Source: CAZJAD01 sp964543855
GTDB taxonomy: Bacteria; Electryoneota; RPQS01; DYHQ01
Reading direction: 5' to 3'
DNA length: 28,050 nt
NCBI GenBank assembly: GCA_964543855.1
Contig: CAZJAD010000018.1
Location: forward strand, 1 to 28,050
Shown here: positions 1 to 7,991 of the stretch, in pieces
How positions within the stretch are numbered: position 1 is the first letter of the stretch
Layout of the letters: each line of letters begins with the position of its first letter
Notes under the pieces: model-generated
Seen by the model: only the letters and a program-made list of their open reading frames with translations
Told to the model about the DNA's origin: nothing
Databases searched by the model: none
Translations under genes and position numbers: made by a program

Positions 1-1
1 T

Positions 2-1429
2 TCCAAGAAGGGACGAGGGGGCTTTCGCGCCCCTCCGATTGATGTTCCGGACGACGCTGCATCGATTGCTCCGAATCTGCTGCGGAAAGCTCCTCTCCGG
101 TTGCCTGAGGTAACAGAGAATCAGGTTGTAAGGCATTACATCAACCTCTCCACGCAGAACCATCATGTGGACAAGGATTTCTATCCTCTCGGTTCTTGTA
201 CGATGAAGTACAACCCCAAGGTAAACGACGAAATCGCAGCACACCCCGGATTCTCGTCGCTTCATCCGAAGCAACCTGCCTCGACTGTGCAGGGCGCGTT
301 GCAGCTCATGCACGACCTTTCGCAAGCGCTCTGCGAAATCACGGGCATGGATGCGGTGACGCTGCAACCGGCTGCCGGCGCACAAGGGGAACTGACGGCG
401 CTGCTCATGTTCCGTGCCTATCATCTGAAGAATGAGAAGAGGCCGCGGAGAAAGGTGATTATCCCGGACAGCGCTCACGGCACGAATCCGGCGTCCATTA
501 CGATGGCGGGCTATGAGGTCGTTCAGATTGCCTCGGGGCGTGATGGTCTCATCGACCTGAGCGAAATGGACAGAGCTCTGGATGCCGATACCGCCGCTCT
601 AATGATCACCAATCCGAACACTCTGGGGCTTTTTGAGTCCCGGATTTCCGAGATCACGGCTCGAGTGCACCAAGCCGGTGGCCTCGTCTATATGGATGGG
701 GCCAATCTGAATGCTCTGATGGGCATCACTCGGCCGGGGGAGATGGGATTCGATGCGTGTCACTTGAATCTGCACAAGACATTCTCGACTCCGCACGGAG
801 GCGGTGGGCCGGGTAGCGGACCCGTGGTGGTCAAGCAACACTTGGAGCCGTTCCTTCCCAAACCTGTTCTCGGTCGGCGAGACGCGAGCTATTTCTGGGA
901 CTGGGAGCGGCCAGATTCCATCGGGCATGTGCACGGCTTCTACGGGAACTTCGCCGTCTTGGCAAAGGCTCTGGCGTACATCCTGATGATGGGTCGAGAT
1001 GGACTGCGCGCGGTTTCGGAGAACGCAATTATCAATGCGAACTACCTGCGTGTCCGGCTCTCGGAGCATTATGAGCTGCCTTACAAGCAACCCTGCATGC
1101 ACGAAGTTGTCTTCTCCGGCAACCGACAGAAAGAGCGTGGCGTGAAGACGCTCGACATTGCCAAGCGCCTTCTGGATTTCGGTTTCCATCCTCCGACAGT
1201 CTATTTTCCTCTGATTGTCCCTGAAGCGCTGATGATTGAACCGACCGAAACGGAGTCCAAGGAGACGCTGGATCGATTCATCGAGGCGATGATTCAGATC
1301 GACCGCGAGTCCCACGACTCGCCCGAGCGACTTCATGATGCTCCCATTCGTACTCCCGTGAGGAGATTGGACGAAGTGGGTGCCGCCCGTCATCTGAATA
1401 TCAACTTCTTTGCGAAAGGCTCCGACTGA
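2..1429 (+). CDS. gcvPB: Glycine dehydrogenase (decarboxylating) subunit 2, 5' partial
   Basis: P-protein subunit 2 of the glycine cleavage system, a PLP enzyme that decarboxylates glycine and passes the aminomethyl group to lipoyl GcvH in the cytoplasm. The frame is open from base 2 and the residues before the first possible internal start (TTG at 101) still resemble the family (SKKGRGGF, then APNLLRKAPLRLPEV), so the true start lies just outside the window, probably 10-15 residues away. 475 residues are visible. The motif YPLGSCTMKYNPK near residue 64 and the PLP-lysine motif NLHKTFSTPHGGGGPGSGP (lysine codon 776-778) are typical. The partner subunit gcvPA and gcvH would be expected upstream but are not visible. 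The helicase gene follows after 12 nt, so co-transcription is likely although the functions are unrelated. Confidence 0.95.
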   Translation, partial: SKKGRGGFRAPPIDVPDDAASIAPNLLRKAPLRLPEVTENQVVRHYINLSTQNHHVDKDFYPLGSCTMKYNPKVNDEIAAHPGFSSLHPKQPASTVQGALQLMHDLSQALCEITGMDAVTLQPAAGAQGELTALLMFRAYHLKNEKRPRRKVIIPDSAHGTNPASITMAGYEVVQIASGRDGLIDLSEMDRALDADTAALMITNPNTLGLFESRISEITARVHQAGGLVYMDGANLNALMGITRPGEMGFDACHLNLHKTFSTPHGGGGPGSGPVVVKQHLEPFLPKPVLGRRDASYFWDWERPDSIGHVHGFYGNFAVLAKALAYILMMGRDGLRAVSENAIINANYLRVRLSEHYELPYKQPCMHEVVFSGNRQKERGVKTLDIAKRLLDFGFHPPTVYFPLIVPEALMIEPTETESKETLDRFIEAMIQIDRESHDSPERLHDAPIRTPVRRLDEVGAARHLNINFFAKGSD

Positions 1430-1441
1430 GACTGAACACCG

Positions 1442-4387
1442 ATGAAATCGCCTGCGTTAGGAAACAGGGGAAGATTCCCCGAGTGGCTCTCCGGTCTCGG
1501 GTTGCGCGAGTTCGTGGCCCTCGATCTGGAGACCACAGGACTGGATGCGGAGCGCGAGCGAGTCATCGAGGTCGGGTTGGTGCGCTTCCGAGATGGGGTG
1601 GAGGAAGCACGCTTCGAACAGCTCGTGGATCCCGGAGAGCCTCTCGATCCGTTTATTACGGATCTGACCGGATTGACTGACGACGATCTGCGCGGACAGC
1701 CTCAGTTTTCGGCTATTGCCGGTGAGTTGCTGGAATTCGTTGGAAGCGCTCCGATTGTTGGGCAGAATGTCAACTTCGACTTGGAGTTCGTGCTCGCCGA
1801 GAGCGAGCGATTCTCACGCAATCGCCGCGGCGAGAATCCTTTTCGTTTCGTGCAAAACGAAGTCCTCGACACAGCGCAGCTTGCGCGCGTCTTCTGGCCG
1901 GAGTGGCCCCGTTTCAGCCTTGCGGCCTTGTCAGAACGCTTCGGCGTGGAGCGAACCGTGGCGCACCGTGCCCTGGAGGATGCTCGAGTGGCCGGTGGCG
2001 TTCTGTGCTGCATGGTCGATTCCTTGCCAGACCGTGTGTGGGCAGAGGTGACCCGAGACTTGACATACTTGATTGAAGGCACCTTTGACCGATCAGCCCA
2101 GTTTTTCTCGCGCCTTGCCACTATGAGCGAAGGGCTGGCACCGCCGAGTGATGTTGTGCCTCACGCGAGTCGGCGCGCTGATATGGAGGAAGTCGATCTC
2201 ACGGGCCTGCCGACTTCCGAAGAGGTCTTCGGACCGGACGGACGCTTGCCCAAGGCTCTGCGCAACTACGAGCCACGACCGCTCCAGCTCCAGATGGCCG
2301 AAGCAGTACAGGATGCTCTCCGGGAGAACAGAATTCTCCTGTGCGAAGCGCCCACAGGGACAGGAAAATCGCTCGCCTACTTGGTTCCGGCAGCCCTCTG
2401 GACCTTGGAAGCTGCTCGAGAGGGGCGGCAGGTGATCGTCTCATCGCACACGAAAGCGCTCCAGGAGCAGTTGCACCGAAAGGAAATCCCGACGGTCGTG
2501 GATGATCTGAGGATTCCAGTCCGGAGCGCTGTTCTCAAAGGTCGAGAAAACTACCTCTGCCGAAGGCGCCTGCGGAACCTCATCGGCGATGCGCGGACGA
2601 GGCTATCGGATGAAGATCGAAAACGCCTCATGCCGCTTGTCCGCTGGTCGGCTACGACGACAACAGGTGACATTACCGAGATGGGTGGTTTTCAGCCTCG
2701 CGCGGCGCCTTGGCTCTGGGCACAGGTTTGCAGTGACGCCGTCGGTTGTTCGGGTTCTAATTGCGGACCTGCTAAGGGGTGTTTCCACCGAATCGCCCAG
2801 GATCGGGCGGCGAAAGGACAGATCGTTTTCGTGAATCATGCTCTGCTCTTCAGTGATCTCTCTCGTTTCCTGCAAAAACCAACTCCACTCAGGAAGTTCG
2901 TTATCGACGAAGGTCACCATGTGGAGCGGGCTGCTGTCAGTGCCTGGAGTATCACGCTCGATTCTCTCATCTTGCGCAGTCGCCTGACGAGGTTGCTTGA
3001 AGAACGAGCCGAACGAGGGCTCCTGGCGCGGCGCGGTAGCTTCGGACGTCGAGGGCGGCGATTGAGCGATGAGGCCGTGGCTCAGTTGAGTGAGCTTCGC
3101 GATAGGATTCGCAATCTCTATGCAACGGTGCAGGCTTGTTTTGATGGCCTGGGTGCAGCCTTGCCGACCGAGGAACAGATCGGCAGCGCCAAACTACGCT
3201 TCCGCCATGACGATAGGATTCATCAGATCGTCGTGGCAGCGTGCCGGGATCTTCTTGCAGAGTGGCATCAGCTCGTGGGAGGATTGCAGACACTGCTTCG
3301 CCTGCTTCAGGAACCGAATGGCGAGAGCAGAACGCCGCGCGATCTTCTGCTTGAGCTAAGGAGCTCGCTCGACAGCGCGACGGAAGTGGGAGAGAAGATG
3401 GCCAATGTTCTTGAGGCTGCCAATGACGAATGGGTTTTCTGGGTCGAAGCGTATGAAGGACGACGAGGACGCGTAGCATCGCTGCACGGGAGTCCGATTT
3501 CTGTCGGGGCGATCCTGCAGAAGAGCTTCTGGCCGGTGGCGGACACAGCGGCGTTGACATCGGCAACCTTGGCCGCCGATGGTACTTTTGACCATTGCAA
3601 GCGGAGTCTCGGCCTGGCCGATTTACCTTCCGAGCGATTGCAGGAACGAGTCCTGGCCACGCCATTTGACTTGCCGGAGCAGATGCGCATTCTGATTCCC
3701 GTCTATGTCCCCAGTCCGAGGGGCTCGTCGGAGGGCTGGGTCGATGCGATCGGGGATTTGGTGACGGGAGCTGTCCAGAGATATCGCCGAGGAACCTTCG
3801 TGTTGACGACATCGCTTGATCTGTTGAGTCGATTGGCGGCAAAGCTCGCCCCTGTGGCGGAAGTAGAGCGGCGCACGCTCCTGGTGCAGGAGCGGGATGG
3901 ATCCCCCGCGGAGCTTCTGGAGGAGTTTCGCGAGCGTCGAGATGCCGTTTTGCTCGGCGCGGCCAACTTCTGGGAAGGTGTGGATGTCGTGGGAGAAGCG
4001 CTGGAGCTGCTCATTCTCGCGCGGTTGCCCTTCGATGTTCCCACCGAACCCTGGATTGCCGCGCGCCACGAGAAGCTCGCCGAAGAAGGCAAAGATGCTT
4101 TCTACGAGCTGAGTCTTCCCGAGGCAATTCTGCGGCTGCGTCAGGGGCTTGGCCGATTGATTCGCCATCGAAAAGATCGAGGTATTGCCATCATCGCCGA
4201 CTCGCGAGTATTCTCGACGCGATTCGGTGCGGTCATCCGCGCCAATCTGCCTGTGGCAGTCGAGGCGGCGACATCCCCGGCGGAGCTCTGGCAGATGTGT
4301 GACGAGTTTTTCGAAGATGGTACCCGCGAACCAGGGGCAGTATTCGCGAAGGCACCGGTAACAGGGTGGACAAAGAGTGAGCCGTAG
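1442..4387 (+). CDS. dinG: DEDDh 3'-5' exonuclease fused to DinG-family Fe-S helicase
   Basis: 981 residues in two parts. Residues about 20-190 form a DnaQ/PolC-epsilon-like exonuclease: D28 and E30 in LDLETTGLD, D113 in NVNFDLEF, H175 and D180 in HRALEDA make a complete DEDDh set. Residues about 275-960 form an XPD/DinG superfamily 2 helicase: Walker A APTGTGKS (K309), Walker B DEGH at 489-492, and C-terminal motifs NFWEGVDV and QGLGRLIRH. Cysteines 373, 436, 441 and 447 match the spacing of the E. coli DinG 4Fe-4S ligands (C-X4-C-X5-C for the last three). The family unwinds DNA 5'-3', including R-loops and forked DNA; the fused nuclease form is common in Firmicutes and several candidate phyla. 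Walker B carries Gly where DEAH is usual. The ATG start has no strong Shine-Dalgarno. Two nt separate it from the next gene. Confidence 0.93.
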   Translation: MKSPALGNRGRFPEWLSGLGLREFVALDLETTGLDAERERVIEVGLVRFRDGVEEARFEQLVDPGEPLDPFITDLTGLTDDDLRGQPQFSAIAGELLEFVGSAPIVGQNVNFDLEFVLAESERFSRNRRGENPFRFVQNEVLDTAQLARVFWPEWPRFSLAALSERFGVERTVAHRALEDARVAGGVLCCMVDSLPDRVWAEVTRDLTYLIEGTFDRSAQFFSRLATMSEGLAPPSDVVPHASRRADMEEVDLTGLPTSEEVFGPDGRLPKALRNYEPRPLQLQMAEAVQDALRENRILLCEAPTGTGKSLAYLVPAALWTLEAAREGRQVIVSSHTKALQEQLHRKEIPTVVDDLRIPVRSAVLKGRENYLCRRRLRNLIGDARTRLSDEDRKRLMPLVRWSATTTTGDITEMGGFQPRAAPWLWAQVCSDAVGCSGSNCGPAKGCFHRIAQDRAAKGQIVFVNHALLFSDLSRFLQKPTPLRKFVIDEGHHVERAAVSAWSITLDSLILRSRLTRLLEERAERGLLARRGSFGRRGRRLSDEAVAQLSELRDRIRNLYATVQACFDGLGAALPTEEQIGSAKLRFRHDDRIHQIVVAACRDLLAEWHQLVGGLQTLLRLLQEPNGESRTPRDLLLELRSSLDSATEVGEKMANVLEAANDEWVFWVEAYEGRRGRVASLHGSPISVGAILQKSFWPVADTAALTSATLAADGTFDHCKRSLGLADLPSERLQERVLATPFDLPEQMRILIPVYVPSPRGSSEGWVDAIGDLVTGAVQRYRRGTFVLTTSLDLLSRLAAKLAPVAEVERRTLLVQERDGSPAELLEEFRERRDAVLLGAANFWEGVDVVGEALELLILARLPFDVPTEPWIAARHEKLAEEGKDAFYELSLPEAILRLRQGLGRLIRHRKDRGIAIIADSRVFSTRFGAVIRANLPVAVEAATSPAELWQMCDEFFEDGTREPGAVFAKAPVTGWTKSEP

Positions 4388-4389
4388 GT

Positions 4390-4812
4390 ATGTCCAAAAA
4401 GCCAGGTCTTTCTTTTCGCGGCATTGACCATGTCGCCATCGCCGTGACGAATTTCGACGAAGCTGTGCGGCTCTGGCGGGATGCGCTCTCTCTGCCGCTC
4501 ATGGGTGTTGAAGAAGTTCCGAGTCAGAGGGTTAAGGTTGCTGTCTTCGAGGTTGGTGGTGCCCGCATTGAGCTCGTGTCTCCAACTTCGGCGGATTCAC
4601 CTGTCGCGAAGTTTCTGGCCCGTCGCGGCGACGGCTTGCATCATATCAGCCTGCGAGTCGACGACTGTCAGACAGTTCTGCGCGAGCTTGACAAGCGTGG
4701 TCTTCCGCTGGTGGATCGGGAAGCGCGTCAGGGGGCTGGAGGGGCTCGCGTCGGATTTCTTCATCCGAAGGCACTGGGGGGAATCCTCGTGGAAATCGCG
4801 CAGCGCAAGTGA
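4390..4812 (+). CDS. mce: Methylmalonyl-CoA epimerase
   Basis: 140-residue vicinal-oxygen-chelate (glyoxalase-fold) protein of the usual epimerase length. It interconverts (S)- and (R)-methylmalonyl-CoA in propionyl-CoA catabolism. Visible family features are GIDHVAIAV at the N-terminus (metal ligand H14), GLHHISLRVDD in the second half (H85 the likely ligand) and the C-terminal VEIAQ with E135. The central RIELVSP and FLHPKALGG segments fit this family better than glyoxalase I. It starts 2 nt after the helicase stop, so it is probably translated from the same mRNA. The next gene, a gamma-lyase that can produce 2-oxobutyrate, makes a metabolic link through propionyl-CoA plausible. Methylmalonyl-CoA mutase and propionyl-CoA carboxylase are not in the window. 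Confidence 0.93.
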   Translation: MSKKPGLSFRGIDHVAIAVTNFDEAVRLWRDALSLPLMGVEEVPSQRVKVAVFEVGGARIELVSPTSADSPVAKFLARRGDGLHHISLRVDDCQTVLRELDKRGLPLVDREARQGAGGARVGFLHPKALGGILVEIAQRK

Positions 4813-4844
4813 GATCACCTTGCGGCATCGCCCAAGACATATGT

Positions 4845-4867
4845 CCGGCGGAAGCCGGTAGATTTTT
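4845..4867 (+). terminator. Candidate intrinsic terminator after mce
   Basis: Perfect 5-bp stem CCGGC/GCCGG with a GGAA tetraloop (4845-4858), followed four bases later by TTTTT (4863-4867). It lies in the 81-nt gap between mce and the gamma-lyase gene. The stem is short but entirely G-C, so partial termination is plausible. Confidence 0.4.
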
Positions 4868-4893
4868 CAAGTTTCGAGAAAGGAACAGCAGGA

Positions 4894-6078
4894 ATGGTTA
4901 AGCGAGAATGGGGTTTTGCGACTCTGGCAGTTCATGGATCCGGAGGAGTCTGTCCGCATACGGGGGCTGTCTCGATGCCCATTTACCAGAGCTCGACCTT
5001 CGCATTTCGATCGGCCGAGCATGGCGAGAAGCTTTTCACAGGCGAGGAGGAAGGCTACATCTACTCCCGGCTCTCCAATCCGACAATCGACGCTCTACAG
5101 CGGGAGATGGCCTTTCTTGAGAAAGGGGAGGCGGCGCTGGCATTTGGTTCGGGAATGGCTGCCAGTACGGCGACCGTGCTCGGCTTCTGCCATTCGGGAG
5201 ACAGCGTCATGTGCACGAAAGTCGTGTATGGAGGCACTTACGCACTCTTTGCCCACATCTTTCCGCGTCTTGGCATCGAAACGATTTTCGTAGACGGCAC
5301 CAAACTCGATGAAATCGAAGCCGCTGTGAAGCCGAATACGAAACTCCTTTTCGTCGAGACACCGGCGAATCCCACCTTGGATATCGTCGACATCGAAGGT
5401 TGTATGGCCATTGCCCGACGCCACAACATGGCGCTGGCGGTCGACAATACTTTTGCCACTCCCTATTATCAACAACCGCTCACCTTTGGTGCTGACCTCG
5501 TCGTTCACAGTGCCACCAAGTATATCAGCGGACACGGCGATTGTGTGGCGGGACTTGTTGTCTCCAACAAGGAGATTATTCAGCAGATCCACGATGATAT
5601 TATGGTGGACATGGGCGCGATAATCAGCCCTTTCAATGCGTGGCTTCTGTTGCGCGGACTCAAAACCCTGCCCGTGCGCATGGATCGCCATTCGGCCAAT
5701 GCGATGAGGGTCGCGCAATTTCTGAGTTTTCATCCGAAAGTGGAGCAGGTCTACTATCCGGGCTTGTCGATTCATCCACAGTACGAGCTGGCCAAGAAGC
5801 AGATGGCCAATTTCGGCGGCATGGTCAGTTTCGATTTGAAAGCCGACCCCGACCAGATCTACCGGTTCCAGGACGCTCTGGAGCTGTGCACGCTGGCCGT
5901 CTCGCTCGGAGATTGTGACACGCTGGTTTGCCATCCAGCATCCACGACTCATTCGACCTATTCTCCGGAGGAGCTGAAAGACGCGCGCATCAACCGGAAG
6001 CTCGTTCGCATATCGGTGGGTATTGAAGATCCCAAAGATATCATCGACGATTTGCATCAGGCCTTGCGAAAGATATAG
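4894..6078 (+). CDS. Cystathionine/methionine gamma-lyase family PLP enzyme
   Basis: 394 residues, full length for the Cys/Met-metabolism PLP family (fold type I). The PLP lysine is K209 in HSATKYISGHGD; YSRLSNPT, AFGSGMAA and VDNTFATPY are family motifs. Overall wording (FTGEEEGYIYSRLSNPT, then RGLKTLPVRMDRH) is closest to L-methionine gamma-lyases, which split methionine or homocysteine into 2-oxobutyrate, ammonia and a thiol. However, the active-site cysteine of characterised methionine gamma-lyases (in the YGCT motif) is replaced by G114 (YGGT), as in cystathionine gamma-lyases and synthases. The substrate therefore remains open: cystathionine, homocysteine or O-acylhomoserine are all possible. 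The start is the ATG after AGCAGGA. uvrC follows after 6 nt. Confidence 0.88.
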   Translation: MVKREWGFATLAVHGSGGVCPHTGAVSMPIYQSSTFAFRSAEHGEKLFTGEEEGYIYSRLSNPTIDALQREMAFLEKGEAALAFGSGMAASTATVLGFCHSGDSVMCTKVVYGGTYALFAHIFPRLGIETIFVDGTKLDEIEAAVKPNTKLLFVETPANPTLDIVDIEGCMAIARRHNMALAVDNTFATPYYQQPLTFGADLVVHSATKYISGHGDCVAGLVVSNKEIIQQIHDDIMVDMGAIISPFNAWLLLRGLKTLPVRMDRHSANAMRVAQFLSFHPKVEQVYYPGLSIHPQYELAKKQMANFGGMVSFDLKADPDQIYRFQDALELCTLAVSLGDCDTLVCHPASTTHSTYSPEELKDARINRKLVRISVGIEDPKDIIDDLHQALRKI

Positions 6079-6084
6079 TCCTCG

Positions 6085-7941
6085 ATGAGCAATCGTCTGC
6101 GCGGAAAACTGGAATCTCTGCCTCGTTCGCCCGGAGTGTACCTGTTTCTCGATAAGGCGGGCAAGGTGATTTACATCGGGAAAGCGCGTGCGCTTCGCCA
6201 GCGCGTGCGTCAGTATTTTCAGCAAGGCCACGACGGCCGTTATCAGTTTGACGCGCTCGTTTCGCGCATTGTTGATGTGGAAGTGATTCCCACCGATAGC
6301 GAACTGGAAGCGCTGATTCTGGAAAGCAACCTCGTCCGGGAGAAGAAGCCCCGCTACAATATCGAGCTGAGGGATGACAAATCCTTTCCGTTCCTGCGCG
6401 TGACACGCGAGCCGTTTCCTCGCATTTTCCTGACGCGCAAGCCTGTGCAGGACAGCTCGCTTTACTTCGGTCCCTTTTCGAATCTTGCCCAACTCAAGCC
6501 GTTGATTCATGTTCTGAAGGGGCTACTGAAGATTCGCACCTGCAATCTGCCCCTGACACCGCCAGCTATCACCACGGGCAAGTTCAAGAAGTGCATTGAA
6601 TATGACATCGGTCGCTGCAACGCGCCGTGCATTGGCCTCGAGGATGAAGCCACCTACAGCCGGCACATCCGAGACTATGTTCAGGTTCTGCAGGGTCACG
6701 GGAGCGAGGTGGTCGCGACACTGCACCGGCAAATGGAGGGGCTCGCCGCGGATTTGAAATTCGAGGAAGCCGCTCGGCTGCGGGACCAGTTGAATGTGTT
6801 GGCGCGTCTGACGCTGCGGCAAAAGGTCATCAGTCCGCATCCGGTTGATTTCGATGTCGTTGCTCTGGCCATCGAAGATAGCGAAGGATGTGCTCTCGTT
6901 TTTCAGGTTCGGGACGGCCGAATGATTGGCCGACTCCACTATATTCTGCGCCGGCTGAAGGGTAGAGAAGAAGGAGAGATCGCATCGGAGTTCATCGAGC
7001 AGTACTACTCGGTTTCGACTCTCATCCCGCGGGAGCTCTTCGTCGGCGTAGATGTCCCGGAACCCGATCTCCTTGCCCGCTGGTTGTCGGAGAAGCGGGG
7101 CGGCAAGGTAGACGTTCGCAGACCGAAGCGTGGTGAGAAAGCACGACTCTTGCGTCTGGCGTATCGGAATGCCGAGCTCTTGTTAGGCGAATACAAACGA
7201 GCCCAGGCTCGCCGAGAGAGAATTCCTGGTTCGCTGTTGGAACTGCAGAAGGCGCTGCACCTGACCCAGCTACCGCGAAGAATTGAGGCATTTGACATTT
7301 CAACTTTGCAGGGGCGAGAGAAGGTGGGATCGCTCGTCGTTTTTCAGGACGGACGGCCGGTCAAGGGCGAGTACAGGCGCTTCGCGATAAAGGGAGTCGA
7401 TGGACAGGACGATTTCGCATCTATGAGCGAGTTGATTGAGCGACGCTATTCACGCATCATCAAAGAAGGACATAAACTCCCGGACCTTGTACTGGTGGAT
7501 GGTGGGAAAGGGCAACTCTCGGCCGCTCGCGAGGCGCTGCAGTCGGTCGGGATTGCAGAGCAGCCGGTTATTGGCCTCGCCAAGCGTTTGGAAGAGGTGT
7601 TCTTGCCCGGCGATCCGCTGCCGCAGAATATACCTCGTACCTCGTCGGCACTCAGGCTCCTTCAGGCGGTTCGGGATGAAGCGCACCGATTCGCGATCAC
7701 CTATCATCGACTGCTGCGGAAGAAGAGAACGCTCGAATCAACTCTCAATGAAATACCCGGTGTTGGGCCAGCTCGCCGCACAGCGCTTCTGAAACATCTC
7801 GGATCGATGTCACGACTCCGGAGCGCTGAAGTGGCAGAGATTGAAGAGGTGCCGGGCATTTCACCGAAACTCGCACATGACATCTTTGAATTTCTGCACA
7901 GACCTTCGGGAGACGAGGAGCCCGTGGATAAGCGCGGGTGA
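6085..7941 (+). CDS. uvrC: Excinuclease ABC subunit C
   Basis: 618 residues, full length for UvrC, which makes both incisions around UvrB-bound DNA damage in nucleotide excision repair. The N-terminal GIY-YIG nuclease domain starts at about residue 12 (SPGVYLFLD, VIYIGKA) with the essential Glu region SELEALILESNLV. The conserved cysteine segment (CIEYDIGRCNAPCIG) lies near residue 170, then the UVR domain that contacts UvrB (FEEAARLRDQL). The C-terminal RNase-H-like nuclease includes DISTLQG and LVLVDGGKGQL. Tandem helix-hairpin-helix motifs (EIPGVGPARR and EVPGISPKLA) end the protein. All catalytic blocks are present. It probably shares an mRNA with the preceding gamma-lyase gene. Confidence 0.97.
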   Translation: MSNRLRGKLESLPRSPGVYLFLDKAGKVIYIGKARALRQRVRQYFQQGHDGRYQFDALVSRIVDVEVIPTDSELEALILESNLVREKKPRYNIELRDDKSFPFLRVTREPFPRIFLTRKPVQDSSLYFGPFSNLAQLKPLIHVLKGLLKIRTCNLPLTPPAITTGKFKKCIEYDIGRCNAPCIGLEDEATYSRHIRDYVQVLQGHGSEVVATLHRQMEGLAADLKFEEAARLRDQLNVLARLTLRQKVISPHPVDFDVVALAIEDSEGCALVFQVRDGRMIGRLHYILRRLKGREEGEIASEFIEQYYSVSTLIPRELFVGVDVPEPDLLARWLSEKRGGKVDVRRPKRGEKARLLRLAYRNAELLLGEYKRAQARRERIPGSLLELQKALHLTQLPRRIEAFDISTLQGREKVGSLVVFQDGRPVKGEYRRFAIKGVDGQDDFASMSELIERRYSRIIKEGHKLPDLVLVDGGKGQLSAAREALQSVGIAEQPVIGLAKRLEEVFLPGDPLPQNIPRTSSALRLLQAVRDEAHRFAITYHRLLRKKRTLESTLNEIPGVGPARRTALLKHLGSMSRLRSAEVAEIEEVPGISPKLAHDIFEFLHRPSGDEEPVDKRG

Positions 7942-7953
7942 ATTTCCTGCGCT
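7931..7953 (+). other. Stem-loop over the uvrC stop codon
   Basis: 8-bp stem AGCGCGGG (7931-7938) with CCTGCGCT (7946-7953), one G-U pair, loop of 7 nt that contains the uvrC TGA stop. It is followed by only TTT, so it could be a weak terminator or an mRNA 3'-end stabiliser between uvrC and purL. Confidence 0.35.
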
Positions 7954-7991
7954 TTGTGCTGGTTCGCAGCAGACGCACATGAGGAGAGACA

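Noticed and set aside
5095..6510. 471-residue open frame on the minus strand
   Set aside because: Lies antisense to the gamma-lyase and uvrC genes, both well supported; the product resembles no family and is a by-product of codon bias.
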